NCBI GenBank assembly: GCA_030524635.1 | Contig: JAUNGG010000006.1 | Coordinates: forward strand, 31,442 to 95,441 | Origin: Lachnospiraceae bacterium | GTDB taxonomy: Bacteria > Bacillota > Clostridia > Lachnospirales > Lachnospiraceae | DNA length: 64,000 bases | Reading direction: 5' to 3' | Part shown: positions 26,450 through 35,285 of the stretch, in pieces | How positions within the stretch are numbered: the first letter of the stretch is position 1 | How the letters are laid out: every line of letters starts with the position of its first letter | Position numbers and translations under genes: made by a program | The notes under the pieces: generated by a model | Databases searched by the model: none | What the model was told of the DNA's origin: nothing | What the model saw: the letters and a program-made list of their open reading frames with translations, nothing else

Positions 26450-28786
26450 ATGAAAGTAAGCTTCACCCGATTTTTTAAAATCCTTGCATCCTGCCTCCAC
26501 CTGATCTTTCTCGGGCTGATTGTAACCAGCATCTGCATCCTGTATGCCAATTCCAACTTTGGCCGGGGCATTACCTGGATCCAAAGCGAATCCTACATCC
26601 AGTCAGATATTTTTTACAATCAGCTCCAGTCAGATATCCTGGCCATCTTTGACTATGCCCGCCTGCGGGATGCTTTTGAAACCGAAGGGGAACTGGACAT
26701 GGATAAGGAGATCCTTACCATCAACTACGGCCCCAATGCAGAGACGGACTATACCTTACATGATATTATTGAGATGGGCGAATCCTATGGCTATTTTCTG
26801 CAGGAGGACTGGTCCATTTCTGTGATCTCATCCAACGACACGCCGATCCAGGAGGATCCGGTGCTGGTAGAATATAAATCCTATGACCCGGATCCGGAGC
26901 TTACCGAGCCGGGTCAGGCTTATGCAAAAATGAAGGATCTGTGCTATGAGGCATTAAGCAACTTCAGCCGCTATTGCTATGTATATTACAACATCGTGTC
27001 AGAGCCTTCCAACATTTCCTTCCAGCTTACCTGCGCCAATGACAATGACATGATCTCCCGTGATACCATTGTCTACACCAATGTAAACAATCCTTCCTGG
27101 GAAAAAATCAAGCATATGGGGCTCTATGCCGAATACCGCGCAGACAGCCTCCGCATTGAAACCAATATGTCACAGATCCCGGATTACATTCAGGAACTGG
27201 CTGCTGATACGGAATTTTATGACCAGACCTTTCAGCACTTTATCATCTCTGTGGATACCAACTTCCCTTACCCGGACCGCTACACCAAGGAAGCCTCCGG
27301 CTATGAATCCATGCGCGACTGGACGATCCGCGGACTGCTGATGATGAGCGGCGGATGTCTGGGCTGTGTACTTACCCTGCTGTACCTGATTTCCGCTTCC
27401 GGATATCAGACCAGGGACCGAAGCCATGTCCGCCTGTATCCTGTGGACCGCATCAGTGCAGAGGCCTGTGTCCTGCTGTTTTTCTCCCTGGGTGCCATCG
27501 GCTGCTATATAGGCCAGGTGGTGGGCATCCGCCTACTCCATCTGGTGGTATCCCAGAGCAGCTGGTACTATGCAGAACGGCTGCTGATCTATGTAATCAT
27601 GTATCTGATCGCCCTCCTATGCTTTTTCAGCCTGCTGCGCCGTTACAAGGCAGACACCCTCTGGCAGGGCAGCTGGGTACGAAGGGGACTCGGGGAATTG
27701 ACTGCATATTTTACCCAGGAAAACAGTTCCCACACGGCTGCCTATTCCTACATTGCATTCGTTGCTTTGAACATTACCTGTGCATGCAGCACCATCTACC
27801 TGCTTTTTGACCTGGAACCAGTCAGCCATCAGATCTTCTTCTTCGCCTTGATCCTGGCCTGGGCCATGCTGGACATGGTTTCCTTTTACTATGTAATCAA
27901 GAAGGCACGCCAAAATGAAAAGATCTTCCAGGCAATTTCCAATATTGCCTCCGGTGACATCAGCTACTGTGTCAACGTGAAGGAATTCAGCGGAAAACAG
28001 GAAATCATTGCCGACCACATTAATCATATTGGTGAAAATCTGGATTCAGCTCTCCAGGAAAAGGTGAAAAGTGAGCGATTCAAAGCAGACCTGATCACCA
28101 ATGTATCTCATGATTTAAAGACTCCCCTTACCTCCATCATCAACTATGTGGACTTAATCAAGCGGGAGCACATCCAAAGCGAAAAAGTTCAAGGTTATCT
28201 GGAGGTACTGGAACAGAAATCCCAGCGCCTGAAAACCCTGACAGAAGATCTGGTGGAAGCATCCAAGGCCAGCTCCGGAAATATTAAGCTGGAGATCTCA
28301 GACATTGATTTTGTGGAACTGGTTTACCAGACCAACGGCGAATTTGAAGAAAAATTTGCCGGAAGGCACCTGGAGCTGATCAGCAATCTTCCGAATCAGT
28401 CCATCCTGATCGAAGCCGACGGCCGGCGGCTCTGGCGCGTCCTGGAGAATCTGTACAACAATGCCTTCAAATATGCCATGAGTCACAGCCGGATCTATGT
28501 GGACATGATACAGGAAGAAGATACGGTAGTATTTACCATTAAAAACATTTCCGAGCATCCCCTTAACATTTCCAGTGAGGAGCTGACGGAACGCTTTGTC
28601 CGGGGTGATGTTTCCCGGACGACAGAGGGAAGCGGACTGGGCCTTTCCATTGCCCAAAGCCTGACGCAGCTTCAGAATGGAACCTTTACTATCATCATCG
28701 ACGGAGATTTATTTAAGGCCTGCGTGGCCTTCCCTGTGAAAAAAATGGCTGACAGTGGAAATCCTTCTGAAAATGTGTTAGAATAG
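26450..28786 (+). CDS. Membrane sensor histidine kinase
   Basis: A 778-residue kinase. An N-terminal membrane helix (about 10-32) and a large extracytoplasmic sensor domain (about 33-285, acidic, no family recognised) are followed by a cluster of about six membrane segments (290-485). A linker, HisKA (NVSHDLKTPLTSIINYVDLI, phosphoacceptor His) and HATPase with ENLYNNAFKYAM (N box) and EGSGLGLSIAQS (G box) complete it. This resembles VanS/BceS-style clostridial kinases with extended membrane parts. It pairs with the regulator 30 nt upstream. Confidence 0.92.
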   Translation: MKVSFTRFFKILASCLHLIFLGLIVTSICILYANSNFGRGITWIQSESYIQSDIFYNQLQSDILAIFDYARLRDAFETEGELDMDKEILTINYGPNAETDYTLHDIIEMGESYGYFLQEDWSISVISSNDTPIQEDPVLVEYKSYDPDPELTEPGQAYAKMKDLCYEALSNFSRYCYVYYNIVSEPSNISFQLTCANDNDMISRDTIVYTNVNNPSWEKIKHMGLYAEYRADSLRIETNMSQIPDYIQELAADTEFYDQTFQHFIISVDTNFPYPDRYTKEASGYESMRDWTIRGLLMMSGGCLGCVLTLLYLISASGYQTRDRSHVRLYPVDRISAEACVLLFFSLGAIGCYIGQVVGIRLLHLVVSQSSWYYAERLLIYVIMYLIALLCFFSLLRRYKADTLWQGSWVRRGLGELTAYFTQENSSHTAAYSYIAFVALNITCACSTIYLLFDLEPVSHQIFFFALILAWAMLDMVSFYYVIKKARQNEKIFQAISNIASGDISYCVNVKEFSGKQEIIADHINHIGENLDSALQEKVKSERFKADLITNVSHDLKTPLTSIINYVDLIKREHIQSEKVQGYLEVLEQKSQRLKTLTEDLVEASKASSGNIKLEISDIDFVELVYQTNGEFEEKFAGRHLELISNLPNQSILIEADGRRLWRVLENLYNNAFKYAMSHSRIYVDMIQEEDTVVFTIKNISEHPLNISSEELTERFVRGDVSRTTEGSGLGLSIAQSLTQLQNGTFTIIIDGDLFKACVAFPVKKMADSGNPSENVLE

Positions 28787-28884
28787 GACCGCAGAGCAGG
28801 AACATACAAATCTATCTGCTGCCCCGCTCTGGTTATCTGCAGCAGAAGGACCACATTGATGAGACATAACGCTTCAAAAGATCC

Positions 28885-28911
28885 GTAACTGTAAACGTAC
28901 GAAACAGCTAC
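28885..28911 (+). repeat. 27-nt palindromic repeat, copy D
   Basis: Arms GTAACTGT and ACAGCTAC with a diverged core. It ends about 30 nt before the start codon of the NlpC/P60 gene and therefore overlaps its 5' leader. Confidence 0.55.
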
Positions 28912-28942
28912 GATGAGGCACAAAAGAAAGGACATTCTTTCT

Positions 28943-30583
28943 ATGAAATTAGATAAGAAATATCGAAGATTAACCACCTACACCAGCCTGGCAGCAGCGC
29001 TGACCCTATGCGGCCTTCTGGCTGCCGGCTGCCAAACGCGGGACTCTCTTTCTGTATCCGCATCTCCCTCAGATGCATCCGTTGCAGAGGAGACCACCGC
29101 AGAAATTATTGTTACCACAGCACCGGAGACAATTCCTCCCCTAAGCCCCAGGGGCCAGATCCTTCCAGAAATCCAGGTTACCGTTCCGGAGGCAGTACCT
29201 ATGCCGGAATACCTGCGGGTAGGCGAGGAGCATCCGGTGGTAGCACAGCTCCAGCAGCGGCTGATGGATTTAGGCTTTATGGATCACGATGAGCCGACCC
29301 AGTATTTCGGTACCCAGACCGAACGAGCGGTTAAGATCTTCCAGCGGCAGAATGACCTGACCCAGGACGGTATCGTAGGCGGCTCCACCTATGAAGCTAT
29401 CATGGCCCAGGATGCGAAACATTATGCGGCACAAAAGGGCGATGAAGGCGACGATATCCTCCAGATCCAGAGCCGTCTTTATGACCTGGGCTACTTAGCT
29501 TCCGAAAATCTTCTGACGGGAAACTTCGGAGACTCCACAGAAACGGCTGTGCTAAAGCTTCAGGAGGTCAATGGCCTCAGCCAGGACGGCAAAGTGGGCC
29601 AGCAGACCATGAACCTGCTGTATTCGGATGAGGTCAGGGCCAACTTCCTGGCTCTGGGTGAAAAGAGCGATGTAGTTCTGGCCTGCCAGCAGCGTTTAAA
29701 AACCCTGGGATATCTGGTTTCTGAGCCAGATGGTACTTACGGCCAGGATACCGTAGAGGCAGTAAAGCAGTTCCAGGCTCGAAATGACCAGATCGTGGAC
29801 GGCTACTTAGGCCCCGGCACCCGAATGGCTTTAAACAGCTCCAATGCCAAGCCTATGGGCCTGCGCCTGGGCGATGAAGGAACCACCGTTTCCAAGATCC
29901 AGAATCTGTTAAGCAAATACGGCTACTTAAATTCCGGCAATGTAACCGGATACTACGGCGAGATCACAGAAAAGGCAGTAAAGTCCTTCCAGACGCAAAA
30001 CGGCCTGGCCTCTGACGGTACAGTAGGCGCCATGACCATGGCAAAGCTGACCGGCAGCGATGTGAAGAAAGCGCCAAAACAGACTACCTCCTCCGGCAAT
30101 TCCGGCAGCTCCGGGAGCAATCGGGGCGGCAGCTCTGGAAGCAGTAATTCCGGCAACAGCTCCGGAAAGACAAACAACAGCTCCTCCGGCGGTTCTTCCT
30201 CCGGTACGGTTAAAATGTCCGGCGGCGTTGGCGCTCTAATCGCAAAAGCTCAGTCCAAGCTGGGAAGCCCTTATGTGTGGGGAGCAAAAGGCCCCAATGC
30301 CTTTGACTGCTCCGGCTTCGTTTACTGGTGTTTGAACCAGGTAGGCGTTAACCAAAGCTACATCACCTCCTCCGGCTGGCGGAATGTGGGACGTTATACC
30401 AGAATCAACAACTTCTCCGATATTCAGGCCGGCGACATTGTAGTCGTAAGCGGCCATGTGGGAATTGCTGCAGGCGGCGGCACCGTAATCGACGCTTCCT
30501 CCAGTAACGGTCGAGTGATCCATCATGCCTTAAGCTCCTGGTGGGCGAATAACTTTATTTGTGCCTGGAGAATTTTCGGGTAA
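28943..30583 (+). CDS. Lipoprotein with peptidoglycan-binding repeats and NlpC/P60 endopeptidase
   Basis: A 546-residue secreted hydrolase from the ATG at 28943; an in-frame ATG at 28913 would add ten residues. Lipobox LLAAGC is near residue 31. Four PG_binding_1 repeats follow (AQLQQRLMDLGFMD, QIQSRLYDLGYLAS, LACQQRLKTLGYLVS, SKIQNLLSKYGYLN). A Ser/Gly/Asn-rich linker (about 380-430) leads to the NlpC/P60 domain with catalytic Cys in FDCSGFVYW and His in SGHVGIAAG, ending with WRIFG. It probably cleaves peptidoglycan stem peptides. It lies after the two-component pair and may be its target. Confidence 0.92.
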   Translation: MKLDKKYRRLTTYTSLAAALTLCGLLAAGCQTRDSLSVSASPSDASVAEETTAEIIVTTAPETIPPLSPRGQILPEIQVTVPEAVPMPEYLRVGEEHPVVAQLQQRLMDLGFMDHDEPTQYFGTQTERAVKIFQRQNDLTQDGIVGGSTYEAIMAQDAKHYAAQKGDEGDDILQIQSRLYDLGYLASENLLTGNFGDSTETAVLKLQEVNGLSQDGKVGQQTMNLLYSDEVRANFLALGEKSDVVLACQQRLKTLGYLVSEPDGTYGQDTVEAVKQFQARNDQIVDGYLGPGTRMALNSSNAKPMGLRLGDEGTTVSKIQNLLSKYGYLNSGNVTGYYGEITEKAVKSFQTQNGLASDGTVGAMTMAKLTGSDVKKAPKQTTSSGNSGSSGSNRGGSSGSSNSGNSSGKTNNSSSGGSSSGTVKMSGGVGALIAKAQSKLGSPYVWGAKGPNAFDCSGFVYWCLNQVGVNQSYITSSGWRNVGRYTRINNFSDIQAGDIVVVSGHVGIAAGGGTVIDASSSNGRVIHHALSSWWANNFICAWRIFG

Positions 30584-30597
30584 AAAATTGAGAAATA

Positions 30598-30666
30598 AAA
30601 AGAGCGCTGCTCCTGGCAGAGATGATAACTTCATCATCTTTCTGCCAGAAGCAGCGCTTTTTTATT
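30598..30666. terminator. Strong terminator between NlpC/P60 gene and dctM
   Basis: AGCGCTGC/GCAGCGCT outer stem, CTGGCAGA/TCTGCCAG inner stem and GATGA/TCATC near the loop, flanked by A and T runs. Serves the convergent genes on both sides. Confidence 0.93.
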
Positions 30667-30694
30667 TTCTCTAAAAGAAACATTCCTTTCGGCT

Positions 30695-31999
30695 CTATAC
30701 TAATCCCAGCAATCGTGGAATCAGCATGGTAACTGGCTCCACATAGGTAACCAGCAGCAGCACCAGTGCTGTCACCCCAAAGAATGGAAGAAGCTTTTTA
30801 ATAATTGCTTCAATGGTGGTATTCGCCACACGGCACCCTGTAAACATAACCGTTCCTACTGGAGGAGTGATCGCACCGATACACAGATTAAACGTAATCA
30901 TCAAGCCAAACTGCACAGGATGCATTCCAAAGCTCTGACAGATCGGCAGGAAAATAGGAGTAAAAATCAGAATCGCCGGTGTAGGATCCATAAAGGTTCC
31001 AAGGATCAGCAGAAAAATATTCATAATTAATAAGATAATATACTTATTTGTGGTAATTCCCATCAGTCCTTCTGCAATGATCTTTGGAATACCGGTAAAC
31101 GCCATTACGTATGACATAATAGAAGAAATTCCAATCATAATGATAATGATAGAGGTCATATTGGCCGCTTCCAAAAGATACGCTGGAATGTCTTTTATCC
31201 TAATGTTCTTGTAAATCAGGCCAAGAATCAGAGAATACGCTACTGCAATACCAGAGCCTTCCGTGGCTGTAAAAGCTCCGATCAGGATACCTCCGATAAC
31301 AACTACGATCATCATCAGACATGGGATTGCATCCAGCAGAATACGGATGCTCTCCTTTAACCCTAAATGCTCCGTATTCCTGTATCCCAGCTTCTTCGCC
31401 ATAATTCCTGCTACCACCATGTTGCCCAGTCCCCATAAAATGCCCGGCATATAGCCTGCCATAAATAAAGCACTGATGGAAACTGTTCCGGCAACGGTAG
31501 CATATACAATCAGAGTATTGCTTGGCGGTATCATCATTCCAGTGGGGGCTGAAGCAATGTTTACCGCAGCATAATAGCTTTTATCATATCCCTCTTCCTC
31601 TTCGATCGGCCCCATAATGCCTCCGATCGCAGCGGCAGCTGCACATCCAGAACCAGATACGGCTCCAAATAACATATTGGCCACAATATTGGTCTGTGCC
31701 AGAGATCCCGGCAGACCTCCTGCCAAAAGCTTCGCACAGTTTACCAGCTTTTTGGCTATTCCTCCATTATTCATCAATACTCCTGCCAGGATAAAAAATG
31801 GAATTGCCATAAGAGAAAAGCTGCTGGTTCCTGCAAACATTTTCTGTGCTGAAATCAAAATTGCTTTGCTGGGAGTCGAAATCATTACCATAGCTGCTGC
31901 TGATGCTACACCGATTGAGATACATACCGGTGCGCCTATGATCAACAGTACAAATACCAACACCAGCATAATTACTCCACACATTACTGCCTGGCTCAT
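30695..31999 (-). CDS. dctM: TRAP transporter large permease DctM
   Basis: A 434-residue membrane protein with about twelve predicted helices. Typical TRAP-T large-subunit motifs are FFILAGVLMNNGGIAKKLV, GAVSGSGCAAAAAIGGIMGP and MNIFLLILGTFMDPTPAILI. The C-terminal stretch LCIGAITPPVGTVMFTGCRV is a family hallmark. It drives ion-coupled uptake of an organic acid in complex with DctQ. It is the last gene of the island, overlapping dctQ by 4 nt. Confidence 0.95.
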   Translation of the reverse strand: MSQAVMCGVIMLVLVFVLLIIGAPVCISIGVASAAAMVMISTPSKAILISAQKMFAGTSSFSLMAIPFFILAGVLMNNGGIAKKLVNCAKLLAGGLPGSLAQTNIVANMLFGAVSGSGCAAAAAIGGIMGPIEEEEGYDKSYYAAVNIASAPTGMMIPPSNTLIVYATVAGTVSISALFMAGYMPGILWGLGNMVVAGIMAKKLGYRNTEHLGLKESIRILLDAIPCLMMIVVVIGGILIGAFTATEGSGIAVAYSLILGLIYKNIRIKDIPAYLLEAANMTSIIIIMIGISSIMSYVMAFTGIPKIIAEGLMGITTNKYIILLIMNIFLLILGTFMDPTPAILIFTPIFLPICQSFGMHPVQFGLMITFNLCIGAITPPVGTVMFTGCRVANTTIEAIIKKLLPFFGVTALVLLLVTYVEPVTMLIPRLLGLV

Positions 32000-32481
32000 G
32001 ACTGCTCTCCTCCTTTCAATCTGTGGACTTTATCTGCAATATTGCAGACTGTATACAGCATCGTCAATATTCCGCTGATCGGAAGTGCAGCATATACATA
32101 ACCCATGCTGATCGTCAGCGCAGCATCTCGCTGAGGGATACCCACCTTCAGCGCAGCCCATCCTCCGACCACAAGAATGCATGTGGAAAAGCCCAGGATT
32201 GCGGCTTCCGTTACGAAGTCCAATACGATCTGCAGAGTGCGGGGCATGTGCTCCTTAAAATAGCCGATGCACATATGCTCCCGTTTTCCAAAAATATAAG
32301 ACGAGTTAATTAATACCAGCCATACAAACAGGTACTTTGCCAAGGTTTCCGTCCACGGAATCGGAGCATTAAAAATATATCTGGCTACTACCTGCCACAC
32401 TACCAGTACAACTGTGATGGCAAACAGCAGGATACTGACTTTTTCTGCTATAAAGTCAAGAACCTTTCTCAAATTTTTCAT
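31996..32481 (-). CDS. dctQ: TRAP transporter small permease DctQ
   Basis: A 161-residue protein with four predicted helices and the usual TRAP small-subunit layout (LDFIAEKVSILLFAITVVLV, then RYIFNAPIPWTETLAKYLFV). The R-x-x-F-N-x-P and W-x-E elements are typical. It forms the membrane unit with DctM. It is 17 nt downstream of dctP and overlaps dctM by four bases. Confidence 0.93.
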   Translation of the reverse strand: MKNLRKVLDFIAEKVSILLFAITVVLVVWQVVARYIFNAPIPWTETLAKYLFVWLVLINSSYIFGKREHMCIGYFKEHMPRTLQIVLDFVTEAAILGFSTCILVVGGWAALKVGIPQRDAALTISMGYVYAALPISGILTMLYTVCNIADKVHRLKGGEQS

Positions 32482-32498
32482 ATCCTATCCCTCCGGAT

Positions 32499-33572
32499 TT
32501 ACTTCATTGCCTGAACAGCATCATATACCTTCTTGATCTTCTCATTGCTATCCACCAGCTTCTGGTTCGTGGCTGCAATCGCATCCTTAAAGGATTGGAT
32601 ATCCACATCATCCGTAATCGTTACCTTTGAAGTATCCAGAGAAGCCATCAGCTTATCTACATCTGCCTGCCACTGTACTTGAACCTTATCGATTGCTTCA
32701 GAACAAAGCTCATCAAATACCGCCCGGTCTTCGTCTGACATGCCATAATATACATCCTTGTTGATGATCAGCCAGTCCGGAACGATCAGATGATTGGTCT
32801 GAGACCAGTATGGAGCAACCTCATAATATTTTGAATTTACATATGTAATCTCATTGTTTTCTGCGCCATCTACAACGCCGGACTGAATTCCTGTATACAT
32901 CTCGCCCATAGCCATTGGAGTTGCACTTCCGCCGAAGGCTGCCATCATATTTACATAAATATCAGACTCCATGGTACGGATCTTTAATCCCTTCATATCA
33001 TCTACCGATTTGATCGGCTTACTTGCAGTAAACATGCTCCTGGTTCCGGCCGGCATATAGGTGGCAATGCAAAAGCCGTACTGCTCCGTATCTGCTTTTA
33101 CCTCCTCCATTACAGGAGACTCCTTTACAAACCGGATCGCCTGATCTACATCATCAAATAAGAACGGCATATCAAATGCCTTAAAATAATCGGACACACT
33201 TCCTGGATGTGTATTATTTACAATTGACATCTCAATCACACCGCTCTGTACCTGCTCCAGCGTTTCCCTCTGTGCTCCCAGAGTCTCATTCGGAAACAGC
33301 TGGATCTCATATCTTCCATCTGTCCTTTCCTTAAATTCCTTGCTGAACTCCTCCATTACCCGATACTGGGGATGATCCTCAGTCTGGTTAAATGCCATTC
33401 TCCAGACCTGTGTCCCTCCTGCTGGGGCTTTTTCACTCTCATTGGAAGCTGCCGCCTGACCGCCGGACGTTGCTGAATTTGATGCAGAGCCGCCGCATCC
33501 GGTCAACATTCCTGCTGTGATTGCTGCAACAGCAGCTACGCTTAACACCTTGTTCCATAACTGTCTTTTCAT
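32499..33572 (-). CDS. dctP: TRAP transporter solute-binding lipoprotein DctP
   Basis: A 357-residue extracytoplasmic binding protein. I start it at 33572 because AAAGGAG lies 7 nt upstream; an ATG 21 nt earlier has no ribosome site. Signal peptide with lipobox GMLTGCG, then the DctP domain: FNQTEDHPQYRVMEEFSKEF, MSIVNNTHPGSVSDYFKAFD, GLKIRTMESDIYVNMMAAFG, and VVDGAENNEITYV with the Arg-containing ligand region. Substrates of the family are mostly sugar acids and C4 dicarboxylates. It has its own promoter, with an inverted repeat upstream. Confidence 0.94.
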   Translation of the reverse strand: MKRQLWNKVLSVAAVAAITAGMLTGCGGSASNSATSGGQAAASNESEKAPAGGTQVWRMAFNQTEDHPQYRVMEEFSKEFKERTDGRYEIQLFPNETLGAQRETLEQVQSGVIEMSIVNNTHPGSVSDYFKAFDMPFLFDDVDQAIRFVKESPVMEEVKADTEQYGFCIATYMPAGTRSMFTASKPIKSVDDMKGLKIRTMESDIYVNMMAAFGGSATPMAMGEMYTGIQSGVVDGAENNEITYVNSKYYEVAPYWSQTNHLIVPDWLIINKDVYYGMSDEDRAVFDELCSEAIDKVQVQWQADVDKLMASLDTSKVTITDDVDIQSFKDAIAATNQKLVDSNEKIKKVYDAVQAMK

Positions 33573-33619
33573 ACCAATTCTCCTTTGCTTCATTAAATAT
33601 GTTCCATTTCTTTATGCAA

Positions 33620-33647
33620 AGTATAGCAGGAATGTTCCCCTGGACAA
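33620..33647 (-). promoter_or_regulatory. dctP promoter
   Basis: On the minus strand, TTGTCC (33647-33642), 16 nt, then TATACT (33625-33620). The -35 is weak, as expected for an activated promoter. Confidence 0.65.
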
Positions 33648-33648
33648 A

Positions 33649-33674
33649 TGCACAATGCGTTTCTCTTATGTGCA
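33649..33674 (-). promoter_or_regulatory. Candidate YesN operator upstream of dctP
   Basis: TGCACA-N14-TGTGCA inverted repeat ends 1 nt from the -35 box of dctP, the place for an AraC-type activator. It directly follows the stop codon of the regulator gene. Confidence 0.55.
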
Positions 33675-35285
33675 CTATTCGCCCCCATGTTCCTCCCGGT
33701 ATTCCGTAGGAGTGCATCCAAAATATTTCTTAAAGCACCTGGCAAAATATCTTTGACTGCTGTATCCGACCATCTCCGAAATTTCCTGAATCTTATAGTT
33801 AGAATGGCTCATCAGATTCCTGGCATGCTCCATCCTCAGCTGAAGCAGGTAATCAGAAAAGTTGATCCCCATCGTTGTCTTAAACAGCCGCCTTACATAA
33901 TTGGAGCTAAAATGCAGTTCCTCTGCCAGGGCTTCCAGACTGAATTCTTCATTTCCCAGATTGTGTTCAATGATCGTTCTGGCATTGCTCACGATCCGGT
34001 CGCTGTTCTTTTTATTCATCTGGGCCAGCTGAATACAGCATTTCTCCATATACTCTTCCAGAACCGTTCTGGCCTCCATCAGGCTTCCAAAGGTAAAATG
34101 TCTTTTTAAGTAAGTAATTACTCGCTCATCCTTCCATGCCTGGACTTCTCCCCCGGCCTGAGACACAGAATCTGATATCTGCAGCACCAGCTTTACCAAA
34201 GAAATACTGATATATTCTACCTGGTCGATGGAGAAGGATTCATAATACTCCATCAGCTCCTCCAACTTTTCCTTTGCCTCCTCTTCCTGTCCCAGCTGTA
34301 CTGCCAGCAGAAGCTGGCTCATGATCTTATCCTCATAAAGCGAATCCGTCTGCTTTTCTGTCTGCTCTACCTCAGCATAAGATACCACCTTCCCGTCCTG
34401 ATGCAGCCGGCTCCGCCAGACATCATAAGCCTGATGGTAAGAATCAGAAACCTGATCCAGTGATTCACAGATCCTTCCCAGCACACATTTCAGACGGATC
34501 TTATGATGCTGCTCCATACTAAGGCAGATCTTTTCCATGCCGATTCGGATATCCTGCTGAAACCGCTTTAAACTGCTTCCATGCCTTCGGAAAAGCAGGA
34601 CGAATTGATTTTCTTCCCGGTGCACACTTAAGATACGGATGTCCTCCGGAATATAATTTCCAAGGATAATGTCCAGGTATCTCTCCAAAATATTTATAGA
34701 TACTCTGGGCTCCTTTGCCATCTCCTCGCCCTTTACGATCCCGACACAATACCAGGCATCCTCTACCGGAAAGGCAAGCTCATTTCCCAGTTCCCTGGCC
34801 TCCTGGTTCTTCCCTTCCAAAAGCAAGGTTAAAAAACGTTCTTTCAGATACTTTCTTCCCTGCTCGATCTGCTTGCACATATTCCGGATATTCTTTTCCA
34901 GCTGGTTTGTTTCTTCCAGGACGCCGCGGGCCTTCTCCAGCACCTCAAACAAATCTCTTGGAAGAAAGGGCTTCAGCAAATACTCCCTTACCCCCATTCG
35001 CATTGCCTCTCTTGCATAGGAAAACTCATCATAACCGCTGATCACGATGATCGGCATCGTCTTATTGATCTTCCGAATCTGCTCAATCAGCTCCAGTCCC
35101 GTTGTTTTCGGCATACAGATATCCGTTACCAGGATATCCGGCTTAAGCTCACAAATCTGAGCAAATGCCTCCTCTCCATCTTCCGCAGAGCCTGTCACCT
35201 GAAATTTTGTATCCGATTCATTGATGCAGTTTACAATCCCGTTTCTTACATCCTCTTCATCTTCTGCAATAAAAACGCTATACAT
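33675..35285 (-). CDS. YesN-type response regulator (receiver + AraC HTH)
   Basis: A 536-residue protein. The receiver has Asp55 (DILVTDICMPK), followed by a long helical middle of about 270 residues (coiled coil near LEKNIRNMCKQIEQGRKYLK). The C-terminal AraC-type domain is at about 430-530 (FSLEALAEELHFSSNYVRRL and IQEISEMVGYSSQRYFARCF). Such regulators activate nearby transport genes. It overlaps the kinase gene by 8 nt and lies upstream of dctP. Confidence 0.94.
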   Translation of the reverse strand: MYSVFIAEDEEDVRNGIVNCINESDTKFQVTGSAEDGEEAFAQICELKPDILVTDICMPKTTGLELIEQIRKINKTMPIIVISGYDEFSYAREAMRMGVREYLLKPFLPRDLFEVLEKARGVLEETNQLEKNIRNMCKQIEQGRKYLKERFLTLLLEGKNQEARELGNELAFPVEDAWYCVGIVKGEEMAKEPRVSINILERYLDIILGNYIPEDIRILSVHREENQFVLLFRRHGSSLKRFQQDIRIGMEKICLSMEQHHKIRLKCVLGRICESLDQVSDSYHQAYDVWRSRLHQDGKVVSYAEVEQTEKQTDSLYEDKIMSQLLLAVQLGQEEEAKEKLEELMEYYESFSIDQVEYISISLVKLVLQISDSVSQAGGEVQAWKDERVITYLKRHFTFGSLMEARTVLEEYMEKCCIQLAQMNKKNSDRIVSNARTIIEHNLGNEEFSLEALAEELHFSSNYVRRLFKTTMGINFSDYLLQLRMEHARNLMSHSNYKIQEISEMVGYSSQRYFARCFKKYFGCTPTEYREEHGGE

